The notes under the pieces were generated by a model. That model was not told where the DNA came from. It did no database searches and saw only the letters and a program-made list of their open reading frames with translations. The translations under genes and the position numbers were made by a program. DNA of 64,000 bases from contig NZ_CP033365.1 in NCBI RefSeq assembly GCF_013170825.1, forward strand, positions 2,926,001-2,990,000, read 5' to 3'. This stretch comes from Mesorhizobium sp. NZP2298 (GTDB lineage Bacteria > Pseudomonadota > Alphaproteobacteria > Rhizobiales > Rhizobiaceae). The first letter of the stretch is position 1. The number at the start of each line of letters is the position of its first letter. Below, one piece after another: positions 54,015 to 61,982 of the stretch.

Positions 54015-54920
54015 ATGGCGACGGATCTCGGCGACCTCCAGGCGTTCATGGCGGTGGCGCGCGCCGGCGGCTTTCGCGAAGCGGCACGGGTGGGCGGCGT
54101 CAGCGCCTCCAGCCTCAGCGAAACGGTGCGGCGGCTGGAGAGCGGGCTCGGCGTGCGGCTGTTCAACCGCACCACGCGCAGTGTGGCGCCCACCGAGGCC
54201 GGGGCCCGGCTGCTCGAGCGGCTCGGCCCCGCGCTCGGCGAGGTCGAGGCTGCGCTCGACGTGGTCAACGGCTTTCGCGGACGCCCGGCCGGCACACTGC
54301 GGCTCAACGTGCCCGTCGTCGCGGCGAAACTGGTGCTGCCGCGCCTGTTGCCGCCGTTCCTCGCCGCCTATCCCGAGATCCGCATGGAAGTGACCGCCGA
54401 GGACAGTTTCGTCGACATACTGGCGAGCGGCTGCGACGCCGGCATCCGCTATGACGAGCGGCTGGAGCAGGACATGATCGCCGTGCCGATCGGTCCGCGC
54501 CGGCAGCGCTTCGCCACCGCCGCCGCTCCGGCCTATCTCGACAGGCACGGCCGGCCCGGGCACCCGCGCGACCTGCTCGACCATGCCTGCCTGCGCGGCC
54601 GCTTCACCAGCGGCCTGACGCCGGCCTGGGAATTCGAACGCGACGGCGAGGTGGTGAGCGTCGAACCGACCGGGCCGCTGCTGGTCAGCACCGGCACGGC
54701 AATGGCCCTTGCGCTTGAAGTGTCGGTTGCCGGCGGCGGCATTGTCTCGCTGTTCGAGGACTGGCTGCGGCCCTATTTCGACGATGGCCGGCTGGAGCCT
54801 GTGCTGGAGCCCTGGTGGCAGGAATTTTCCGGGCCGTTCCTCTACTATCCCGGCCGCCGCCTCACGCCGGCACCGCTGCGCGCCTTCATCGATTTCGTCG
54901 GCACGATGCGCTGGGGGTGA
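54015..54920 (+). CDS. LysR family transcriptional regulator
   Basis: A 301-residue LysR protein. It opens TDLGDLQAFMAVARAGGFREAARVGG, with helix-turn-helix in residues 1-60, and a long effector domain follows. It shows the CrgA/AaeR-like pattern RLFNRTTRSVAPTEAG. It is divergent from the aldo/keto reductase and probably regulates it. Confidence 0.93.
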   Translation: MATDLGDLQAFMAVARAGGFREAARVGGVSASSLSETVRRLESGLGVRLFNRTTRSVAPTEAGARLLERLGPALGEVEAALDVVNGFRGRPAGTLRLNVPVVAAKLVLPRLLPPFLAAYPEIRMEVTAEDSFVDILASGCDAGIRYDERLEQDMIAVPIGPRRQRFATAAAPAYLDRHGRPGHPRDLLDHACLRGRFTSGLTPAWEFERDGEVVSVEPTGPLLVSTGTAMALALEVSVAGGGIVSLFEDWLRPYFDDGRLEPVLEPWWQEFSGPFLYYPGRRLTPAPLRAFIDFVGTMRWG

Positions 54921-55069
54921 GGCCCGCGCCTATGCAACTTGCTGGCACATCCGGACAATCCAAACGCGAACCGTAACACTTTGTTTCCTTGCCCGCCGTA
55001 TCCACGGGGGCAGCGTCGCCAATGGCGGACGCACCCTCGACGCATGAAAGAAGGGGGACGCGCAGGAAA

Positions 55070-56971
55070 ATGGGTTCGCCCTGGTCCGAACTGCTGGCCA
55101 ATCTCGCGGTCGTTGCGATGTTCGTTTCGGTCTGGATCCACACGCATGTGTGGCTGGACCGCAGCCCGGCCGCGATAAAGGCGGCGGCCTTCGGCCTGCT
55201 GATGGGCGCCGGCGCCATCATCCTGATGCTGACGCCCATGCAGTTGCAGCCGGGCGTCCTGGTCGATCTCAGGGCGACGATGATTGCCGTTGCCGGCTTC
55301 TTCGGCGGTCCTGTCGCCGGTATCGTCGCGGGGGTGATGGCCGGGGCCTTCCGCTCTTTCGAGGGCGGTGTCGGCGCCTTGGCGGGCGCGGTCGGCATCG
55401 CGGCCACCATGCTGGTCGGTATTGCCGGCAACCTTGCGCTCAGGGGCCGTTCGCCCGGCATGGGCGATATCATGATCCTGGGTGCTGCCACCGCATGCGG
55501 ATCGCTGCTTGGCCTCAGCGTCCTGCCGCAGCCTGTCGTGCAGACGGTTCTGCCGAAAGTGGTGTTTCCCTCCACATTGCTCATCTTTGTCTCCGTGGCG
55601 ATGTCCGGGCTTGCGATCTACCAGGAGCGGCGGCGCCTCGAAGCGCTGCAGTCGAGGCGCATCTTCAAGGCGGTGGTCGAGACCTTGCCCGACTGCCTCA
55701 ATGTCAAGGACCTCGATGGACGGTTCATCGCGGCCAATCCCGCAACGGCCGAACTGATGCAGGCGGCTGATGCCAAGGCACTCATCGGCAAGACGGATTT
55801 CGACTTCTATCCGGCTGAAACGGCGCAGGAATTCCGCGAGGACGAGCTTGCGGTGCTGGCGTCCGGCGTCTCCTCCACCATCGAACAGCGCCTGCACCAT
55901 GAGGATGGCACCGATGCCTGGCTGGCGACGCTGAAGGCGCCGTTTCGCGACAGGACCGGCGCCATCATCGGCCTGATCACGCACAATCGCGATATCACCC
56001 AGCGCAAGCAGCTGGAGACCGAACTGGCGGAAAGCCAGGCCAGGCTCGGAGACGCGCTGACGCAAATGGCCGACGGCCTGGTGATGTTCGACCCCGAGGA
56101 CAGGCTGGTGCTGTGCAACGCCCAGTACCGCGCCCTGTTTCCGAAGACGGCCGATATCAGGGTGCCGGGCGCCAACCACCGCGACATACTGCGCGCCTCG
56201 GCGGCGCGCGGCGAAAGTGTCACGCCGCCCGATGCGGTCGAGGAGTGGATCGCCGACGTCATGGCCATGCAGACGGTTGCCAATCATCGCCAGGTCCGGT
56301 TCGCCGACGGCCGCTGGCTCGACGTGCGGACCCGGCCGACTGGCGATGGCGGCAGCCTGAGCGTGTTTTCCGACATCACGGAGGCCAAGCAGGTCGAGGC
56401 CGAACTGCTGGCGGCCAACGAGAAGCTGAACCTTCTGGCGCACCGCGACGGGCTGACCGAACTGTTGACGCGGCGGGCCTTCGACGACGCGCTGGCGCGC
56501 GAATTCGGCCGCGGCCGGCGCACCATGGCGCCGCTCAGCCTGCTCATCATCGATGTCGACCGGTTCAAGCGGTTCAACGACCAATATGGCCATCCGGCGG
56601 GCGATGAATGCCTGCGCGCCGTCAGCCGCTGCATCGACGCCACGGCCCGTCGGCCGGGGGACTCGGCGGCCCGCTATGGCGGCGAGGAGTTCGCGCTCAT
56701 CCTGCCCGAAACCGACGCGCGAGGCGCCTTCATCATCGCCGAAACGCTGCGGGGCAAGGTGCGCGACCTCGGGCTCGCGCATGCCGGCAGCGAAAAGGGC
56801 ATTGTCACCGTCAGCATCGGGGTCGGTACGTTCGACGGCAGCGCGGATATCGAGATCGCCGATCTCCTTCGGCGCGCCGACGAGGCGCTCTACGGCGCCA
56901 AGGCGGCCGGTCGCGACCGCGTGCATGGCTGGCGCCCGCATCTCAGCGAACCACGCGCAACGGGTTCCTAG
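55070..56971 (+). CDS. Membrane PAS-GGDEF diguanylate cyclase (5TM-LYT sensor)
   Basis: A 633-residue protein with an N-terminal five-span LytS-type sensor (about residues 10-190), two PAS segments (about 195-320 and 330-455) and a C-terminal GGDEF domain. The active site is GGEEF in AARYGGEEFALIL. An RxxD inhibitory site (RPGD) lies five residues before it, so feedback control is likely, unlike in the enzyme at 8940. The start at 55070 has AGGA close upstream; ATG at 55022 is an alternative. Confidence 0.92.
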   Translation: MGSPWSELLANLAVVAMFVSVWIHTHVWLDRSPAAIKAAAFGLLMGAGAIILMLTPMQLQPGVLVDLRATMIAVAGFFGGPVAGIVAGVMAGAFRSFEGGVGALAGAVGIAATMLVGIAGNLALRGRSPGMGDIMILGAATACGSLLGLSVLPQPVVQTVLPKVVFPSTLLIFVSVAMSGLAIYQERRRLEALQSRRIFKAVVETLPDCLNVKDLDGRFIAANPATAELMQAADAKALIGKTDFDFYPAETAQEFREDELAVLASGVSSTIEQRLHHEDGTDAWLATLKAPFRDRTGAIIGLITHNRDITQRKQLETELAESQARLGDALTQMADGLVMFDPEDRLVLCNAQYRALFPKTADIRVPGANHRDILRASAARGESVTPPDAVEEWIADVMAMQTVANHRQVRFADGRWLDVRTRPTGDGGSLSVFSDITEAKQVEAELLAANEKLNLLAHRDGLTELLTRRAFDDALAREFGRGRRTMAPLSLLIIDVDRFKRFNDQYGHPAGDECLRAVSRCIDATARRPGDSAARYGGEEFALILPETDARGAFIIAETLRGKVRDLGLAHAGSEKGIVTVSIGVGTFDGSADIEIADLLRRADEALYGAKAAGRDRVHGWRPHLSEPRATGS

Positions 56972-57025
56972 CGCAAAGCGTGAGTGGTGGCTGTCATATC
57001 GATGTCATCGTCGGTTGCTATTGAT

Positions 57026-57053
57026 CCATGAATCCGGACATATGGATTCATGG
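57026..57053. promoter_or_regulatory. ArsR-type operator overlapping truncated arsR start
   Basis: CCATGAATCC, eight bases, GGATTCATGG: a perfect ten-base inverted repeat whose right arm contains the ATG of the broken arsR at 57050. It remains intact although the protein is truncated. Confidence 0.7.
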
Positions 57054-57160
57054 ACAAGACAACAGCATTGCTGGCGCTCGCCGCGCTCGGTCAGGAAACA
57101 AGGCTGGAGGTGTTCCGGCTGTTGGTTCGGGCCGGGGCCGAGGGTGTGCCGGCAGGCGAG
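57050..57160 (+). pseudogene. arsR: Truncated arsR (N-terminal 37 residues)
   Basis: The start DKTTALLALAALGQETRLEVF and RLLVRAGAEGVPAGE match an ArsR/SmtB repressor closely, then homology ends at about 57160. The metal site, recognition helix and C-terminus are absent. The frame continues open into unrelated sequence, which shows no family likeness. The ribosome site of arsC follows 30 bp later. A deletion fusing arsR remains to arsC is the simple reading. Confidence 0.8.
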
Positions 57161-57206
57161 CGGGGGCCGCCGTCCGCCGCGCCGCATCCAGCGAGAGGAC
57201 CCCGCA

Positions 57207-57629
57207 ATGACCATCACCATCTATCACAACCCGGCCTGTGGCACCTCGCGCAACACGCTGGCGATCATCCGCCAGTCCGGCGAGGAGCCGGAGGTGATCG
57301 AGTATCTGAAGAACCCGCCGTCGCGCGAAAAGCTTGTCGAGCTGATCGCGGCAATGGGAATGACGCCGCGCGCGCTGCTGCGCGAGAAGGGCACGCCCTA
57401 TGCGGAACTCGGCCTTGGCGATCCCAAATGGAGCGACGACGAGATCCTCGATTTCATGCTGGCGCATCCGATCCTGATCAACCGGCCGATCGTGGTGAGC
57501 CCGCTCGGCGTCGTACTGGCCCGGCCGTCCGAAAAGGTGCTCGATATCCTGCCCAATCCCGACATCGGCCCGTTCACCAAGGAGGACGGCGAGGTCGTCG
57601 TCGATGCCGGCGGCAAGCGGGTCGTCTGA
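57207..57629 (+). CDS. arsC: Arsenate reductase (glutaredoxin-dependent)
   Basis: A 140-residue ArsC of the glutaredoxin-type: catalytic C11 in HNPACGTSRN, with the arginines EYLKNPPSREKL and later NRPIVVS binding arsenate. It reduces As(V) to As(III) for export. The start at 57207 has GAGAGGA upstream. It follows a truncated arsR and precedes a second arsR by 65 bp. Confidence 0.95.
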   Translation: MTITIYHNPACGTSRNTLAIIRQSGEEPEVIEYLKNPPSREKLVELIAAMGMTPRALLREKGTPYAELGLGDPKWSDDEILDFMLAHPILINRPIVVSPLGVVLARPSEKVLDILPNPDIGPFTKEDGEVVVDAGGKRVV

Positions 57630-57635
57630 TTGCTG

Positions 57636-57653
57636 TTTCGATATTTTTCGAAA
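57636..57653. promoter_or_regulatory. Operator-like palindrome upstream of second arsR
   Basis: TTTCG, eight bases, CGAAA, 42 bp before the second arsR start. A TTTCG half-site recurs near 58030, just before the flavoprotein gene. These fit ArsR-type sites. Confidence 0.5.
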
Positions 57654-57694
57654 TAGGACTTGACGGTTTTCGTCGCTGGCCTCATGCTATTTCC

Positions 57695-58015
57695 ATGAAA
57701 CTCGAACAAGCAGCGAAGCAACTGGAAGCGCTCGGCAATCCGACGCGGCTGAACCTCTATCGTATCCTGGTGAGGGCCGGCGAGGCGGGCCGGCCGGTGG
57801 GCTTCCTGCAGGAAAGCCTCGGCATTGCCGCCTCGACGCTGTCGCACCATCTGCACCGGCTGATCCTGACCGGGCTGGTCAGCCAGGAGCGGCAGGCGAC
57901 GACGCTGATCTGCCGCGCCAACTATCCCGTGATGAACGATCTCATCGGCTTCCTGGCCGATGAATGCTGCGCCGATGCGGCTTGCAATCCCGCGGCGGAT
58001 GACGCGGCCGCCTGA
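57695..58015 (+). CDS. arsR: ArsR family arsenite-responsive repressor
   Basis: A 106-residue winged-helix protein (EALGNPTRLNLYRILVRAGE, then TLSHHLHRLILTG). Cysteines C73 (LICRAN), C91-C92 (ADECCADAAC) and C97 near the C-terminus fit an atypical C-terminal As(III) site rather than the alpha3 CVC motif. It is intact, unlike the upstream arsR fragment. It probably represses this operon. Confidence 0.9.
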   Translation: MKLEQAAKQLEALGNPTRLNLYRILVRAGEAGRPVGFLQESLGIAASTLSHHLHRLILTGLVSQERQATTLICRANYPVMNDLIGFLADECCADAACNPAADDAAA

Positions 58016-58057
58016 TTTTTTGCCTTTTATTTCGATAGTACCGGAAGGATGGAAACT

Positions 58058-59449
58058 ATGGTCACGCGCAACGATTTGCCAATCGCCGTCATCGGCGCCG
58101 GTCCGGTTGGGCTGGCGGCCGCCGTGCATCTCATGGCCCGGGGCCTGCCGGTGAAGCTCTACGAAGCCGGCGGCGATGTCGCGGCCAGCCTGCGCGATTG
58201 GGGCCATGTCCGGGTGTTCACGCCGTGGCGCTATTGCGTCGATGAGGCGGCCGGCCGGCTGCTCGAAAGCCATGGCTGGCGGATGCCTGACCCGGAAGCC
58301 TTTCCCACCGCCGATGACCTCGTCGCGCGCTATCTCGAGCCGCTCGCCAGGCTTCCGGAACTTGCGCCGGCGATCGAGACCAATGCGCGTGTCGTGGCCA
58401 TATCACGCTGGGGCGCCGACAAGGTGCGCGGCAGCGAGCGCGGGACACGGCCCTTCATGCTCGTCGTCGAGACCGCCGATGGCACCAGGCGCGACAGCGC
58501 GCGGGCCGTCATCGACGCCTCCGGAACATGGCGCACGCCCAATCCTCTCGGTGCCGGCGGCATCGAGGCGGAGGGCGAGGCGGAGTTTGCCGACCGCATC
58601 GCCTACGGCATCCCCGATATTCTCGACCGCGACCGCGCGCTCTATGCCGGCCGCACGACGCTGGTTGCCGGTTCTGGCCACTCGGCGGCCAACGCCTTGC
58701 TCGACCTTGCCAGGCTTGCGGATGCCGAGCCCGGCACGGCTTTCATCTGGGCGGTGCGGGGAACCGACCTCGTGCGCATCTATGGCGGCGGCGATGCCGA
58801 CCAGTTGCCGGCGCGCGGCGAACTCGGCGCCGATGTGCGCGAGTTGGCCGAAAGCGGCGGCGTCCAGCTGGTGACCGGCTTTGCGACGCTTGCGATCCGC
58901 GAGCATGACGGCCGGCTGGTGGTCGAGGGGCAAGGCGAGGAAGGCCTGGTGCAACTCGGCCCCGTCGACCGCATCATCGCCGCGACGGGACAGCGCCCGG
59001 ACCTGTCGCTGACCAGGGAGCTCAGGCTCGATCTCGACCCTTGGCTGGAAAGCGTCAAGGCGCTCGGTCCGCTCATCGATCCCAACGAGCATTCCTGCGG
59101 CGACGTGCCGCCGCACGGCCACCGTGAGCTCAGCCATCCCGAGCCCGGTTTCTACACGGTCGGCATCAAGAGCTATGGCCGCGCGCCGACCTTCCTGCTG
59201 TTGACCGGCTACGAACAGGTCCGCTCGGTCGCGGCGGCGATCGCCGGCGACATGGCGGCGGCCGACGCGGTGCAACTGGTGCTGCCCGAAACCGGCGTCT
59301 GCACCGTGCCGGCGGGCCGCGCGTCGCAGGGCTGTTGCGGCGGACCGGCACCGGCCGAGGTCGATGCCTGCTGCGTGGCGGATGCCGACGCCAAGGCGAC
59401 CGGCAAAGGCGGTTGCGGCTGTGCCGGCAAGATGGAAGCGGCCGAGTGA
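58058..59449 (+). CDS. FAD/NAD(P)-binding oxidoreductase in ars cluster, Cys-rich tail
   Basis: A 463-residue flavin monooxygenase-like protein with two Rossmann motifs, GAGPVGLAAAV near the N-terminus and GSGHSAANALLD near residue 205. It is encoded between arsR and an exporter, matching the ArsO-like genes of arsenic operons. The last 50 residues are Cys-rich: GVC, QGCC, DACC and GGCGCAG, suggesting metalloid binding. ATG at 58049 is an alternative start. Reaction unknown; possible thiol or arsenical oxidation. Confidence 0.85.
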   Translation: MVTRNDLPIAVIGAGPVGLAAAVHLMARGLPVKLYEAGGDVAASLRDWGHVRVFTPWRYCVDEAAGRLLESHGWRMPDPEAFPTADDLVARYLEPLARLPELAPAIETNARVVAISRWGADKVRGSERGTRPFMLVVETADGTRRDSARAVIDASGTWRTPNPLGAGGIEAEGEAEFADRIAYGIPDILDRDRALYAGRTTLVAGSGHSAANALLDLARLADAEPGTAFIWAVRGTDLVRIYGGGDADQLPARGELGADVRELAESGGVQLVTGFATLAIREHDGRLVVEGQGEEGLVQLGPVDRIIAATGQRPDLSLTRELRLDLDPWLESVKALGPLIDPNEHSCGDVPPHGHRELSHPEPGFYTVGIKSYGRAPTFLLLTGYEQVRSVAAAIAGDMAAADAVQLVLPETGVCTVPAGRASQGCCGGPAPAEVDACCVADADAKATGKGGCGCAGKMEAAE

Positions 59450-60735
59450 GCGATAGCAAGATCCCTGCCTCGGCCATCTGGGCGCTGGGTGCCACCCAGA
59501 TCATCGGCTATGGCACGCTCTATTACAGCTACAGCATCCTGGCGCCGGCGGTGGCGGTGGAGCTCGCCTGGTCGCAGCAATGGGTGTTCGCCGTGCTGTC
59601 GGTGTCGCTGCTGGCGAGCGCCATCCTGTCGCCGTTCGCGGGCAGCCTTGCGGACAGGGTCGGGGCAGGGCGCCTGATGGTGCCGGGATCGCTGGCGGCG
59701 GCGGGCGCATTGCTGTTGTGCGCGCTGGCGCCGGGGCGCGCCGGCTTTGCGCTTGGCGTGCTGGCCATGGAACTCGCCTCCTGCTTCGTCCTCTACAGCA
59801 CGGCCTTCGTCGCCATCGTGCAGCTCGGCGGCGCGGGGCGCGGCATCACCCATCTCACCTTGATCGCCGGCTTCGCCTCGACCTTGTTCTGGCCCTTGAC
59901 GACGCTGCTGCACCAGCATCTCGGCTGGCGCGAGGTGCTGGTTCTCTTTGCCGCGCTCAACGCCTTTGTCTGCCTGCCGATCCATTGGTGGCTGGCCCGG
60001 CTTCCGGGCGGTGCGGGCAAGGCGCGGGAGAGGATCGTCCCAGTGATATCAGGCCTGTCGGCGCCTGTGCCCGGCCGGCGATGGTCACCTCTGTTCATCC
60101 TGGTGCTGGCCGGATTTGCCATAGAGGGGTTCGTGCTTTCGGCCGTTCTCGTGCAGATGGTGCCGCTGCTCACACTGGTCGGGCTCGGCGGGGCCTCGGT
60201 GCTGGTCGCAAGCCTGTTTGGGCCGTCGCAAGTGGCGAGCCGGCTGGTCAACATGCTGTTCGGCCGGGGCCTGTCGCAGACATCGCTGGCGCTCGGCGCG
60301 ACCGCCGCGCTGGCCGGCGGCCTCGCGGTGCTGCTGCTGGTGGCGCCCTCCGTTCCCGGCGCCATGCTGTTTGCCGTGCTCTTTGGCTTCGGCTCGGGCC
60401 TGATGAGCATTGTCGGCGGCACGCTGCCGCTCGAATTGTTCGGCCAGGAGCGCTACGGCTCCTATGTCGGCTGGATCACGGCGGCGCGCCAGTTCAGTTC
60501 CGCCTTCGCCCCGTTCGGCCTCACCTTGATGATATCGGGCCTCGGCGTTTTCCCGGCCTTGTGGCTCAACGTCGCGGTCGGCCTGTTCGGCATCGCCGCC
60601 TTCGCCGCCGTCGCGCTGATCAGCCGGCAATCGCGCAGCCCTCAAAAGAGTGGCACGGCCGAACCGGCAGCGCCCGACGCGGATGGCTACCAACAGCGTC
60701 ACATCGCTGGTGCTCGTCTGAAAACGCTGAACTGA
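59446..60735 (+). CDS. MFS transporter, putative arsenic efflux
   Basis: A 429-residue MFS permease with about 12 spans. It starts at GTG, overlapping the stop of the flavoprotein by four bases. TM2-3 shows the loop AGSLADRVGAGRLM. Position in the ars cluster suggests As(III) or organoarsenical export like ArsK, though this is not proven. The 3' end overlaps the convergent methyltransferase gene by 37 bp. Confidence 0.88.
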   Translation: MSDSKIPASAIWALGATQIIGYGTLYYSYSILAPAVAVELAWSQQWVFAVLSVSLLASAILSPFAGSLADRVGAGRLMVPGSLAAAGALLLCALAPGRAGFALGVLAMELASCFVLYSTAFVAIVQLGGAGRGITHLTLIAGFASTLFWPLTTLLHQHLGWREVLVLFAALNAFVCLPIHWWLARLPGGAGKARERIVPVISGLSAPVPGRRWSPLFILVLAGFAIEGFVLSAVLVQMVPLLTLVGLGGASVLVASLFGPSQVASRLVNMLFGRGLSQTSLALGATAALAGGLAVLLLVAPSVPGAMLFAVLFGFGSGLMSIVGGTLPLELFGQERYGSYVGWITAARQFSSAFAPFGLTLMISGLGVFPALWLNVAVGLFGIAAFAAVALISRQSRSPQKSGTAEPAAPDADGYQQRHIAGARLKTLN

Positions 60736-61355
60736 AAGGACTGAGAAGAGCCCCATGGCGTCAGATGTAGATGGTCGAGTGTGCGAACAAATGCAAAGCC
60801 AGGTCCGAGGGCTTGGGCGAGACTGTTTGCATCGTATCGTTGAACGGGCAAGCCGCTGCATTTTTCTGGCCCGTCGAGCGCGAAAGTAGCGATAATCGCG
60901 TAGCCATCTGGTGCGAGTGCCTGCCTAAGTGTGAAGAGGTAAGCGTCACGATCCGCTTTTTCGACCATGAAATGAAAGGCGGCCCTGTCATGCCAGACAT
61001 CGTAAAGCCGCGTCGGCGACCACGTGCGAATGTCAGCCACGATCCAATCGACTTGCTCGCCTGCCTCAGCCAGTCGACTGCGAGCAGCCGCGATCGCGGC
61101 CGTGGACAGATCCAGGACGGCGACATCCTCAAAGTGTTGTTCTTGAAGATTGTCCACCAGTCGCGAAGCGCCGCCCCCTACATCAACGATCGCCGACCCA
61201 GGATGTGCAATCTCGTTGATCAACGAAAGGGAGGGCTCGGGACTATCCTGGAACCAACTGACGCCGTCCTCCCGTTTCGATTCATATGTGGCATTCCAGT
61301 GCAACCGCGATGCCTCTTTCTCCATCGGCTCGGCTTTCGTCTCAGGTTTCTCCAT
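60699..61355 (-). CDS. Class I SAM-dependent methyltransferase
   Basis: A 218-residue methyltransferase with SAM motif I IVDVGGGASRLVDNL near residue 56 and acid VLDLSTAAI. It opens with an N-terminal HWNATYESKREDGVSWFQDSPEPS pattern (core GVSWFQDSPEPS). It is not of the ArsM type, as no Cys triad is visible. The gene is convergent with the MFS and overlaps it. Acceptor unknown. An ATG at 61325 is a possible later start. Confidence 0.88.
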   Translation of the reverse strand: MEKPETKAEPMEKEASRLHWNATYESKREDGVSWFQDSPEPSLSLINEIAHPGSAIVDVGGGASRLVDNLQEQHFEDVAVLDLSTAAIAAARSRLAEAGEQVDWIVADIRTWSPTRLYDVWHDRAAFHFMVEKADRDAYLFTLRQALAPDGYAIIATFALDGPEKCSGLPVQRYDANSLAQALGPGFAFVRTLDHLHLTPWGSSQSFQFSVFRRAPAM

Positions 61356-61456
61356 TCACCATATCAGTCGCAGGCGATGAGCCCGTGGTCAATTTGTGGG
61401 AAGCACGACTGCTTCCGGTCAAGAATGATCGAACCGACGGGGCGGGCGGGCCCGCC

Positions 61457-61900
61457 TCAGAACTTGCGCGGGTCGATGCCCTTGGTGCCCGGGCCGTAGG
61501 GGCTGGGATAGATCTCGCCGATGGTCATCAGTTCGATCTCGCCGTCGAGCGTCGAACCGATGATCTTCACCTCGGGATCGTCGCAGCAGAACTCCCAGAT
61601 CACTTGCCGGCATTCGGCGCAGGGCACGCCCGAATAGGGACCGTGGCAGACGATGGCCTCGATCTGGCGCTCGCCCGCCGCCGCCATCTGCATCACGGCG
61701 TTGCGCTCGGCATGGACCGATTGCTGGAGGGTGACGACCTCGACATTGCAGGCGGCGAAAAGCCGGCCCGATGCGGTGCGCACGGCCGAGCCGACCTTGT
61801 GGTTGGAGTAGGGCGTGTAGGCCTTGTCGCGCGCTTGCGCGGCGGCGGTGACGAGCGCCTGGTCGGCACTCGAAAGCCTGTCGAAAGTGGTCTTCAGCAT
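61457..61900 (-). CDS. cdd: Cytidine deaminase
   Basis: A 147-residue zinc enzyme deaminating cytidine and deoxycytidine. The zinc site is H63-A-E65 (SVHAERNAV) and C94/C97 (PCAECRQ). It is downstream of the symporter gene with 82 bp between, so likely in a nucleoside-use unit. A hairpin at 61920-61949 precedes it. Confidence 0.94.
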   Translation of the reverse strand: MLKTTFDRLSSADQALVTAAAQARDKAYTPYSNHKVGSAVRTASGRLFAACNVEVVTLQQSVHAERNAVMQMAAAGERQIEAIVCHGPYSGVPCAECRQVIWEFCCDDPEVKIIGSTLDGEIELMTIGEIYPSPYGPGTKGIDPRKF

Positions 61901-61919
61901 TGGTTTCTCCGCATCCGGG

Positions 61920-61949
61920 CTCCATCCCGCACTGATTCAGGATGGAGCT
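61920..61949. terminator. Hairpin between symporter and cdd genes
   Basis: GCTCCATCC, 12 bases, GGATGGAGC, then TTTATC on the plus strand. On the minus strand it is 20 bp before the cdd start, so it may attenuate. It overlaps the dispersed repeat copy 2. Confidence 0.45.
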
Positions 61950-61964
61950 TTATCTCATTGCTTT
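61925..61964. repeat. Dispersed 40-bp intergenic repeat, copy 2
   Basis: Matches 1029-1068 at 30 of 40 bases by hand alignment, with the core ACTGATTCAGG and TATCTC identical. It lies in the symporter-cdd gap. Confidence 0.5.
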
Positions 61965-61982
61965 ACCGGGTCTTTCGCTGGC

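Noticed and set aside
57050..58015. One 321-residue frame joining arsR remains to the second arsR through arsC
   Set aside because: The middle part is arsC read out of frame. Only the first 37 residues and the last 106 are ArsR-like, and the latter has its own start. An arsR-arsR fusion is not supported.
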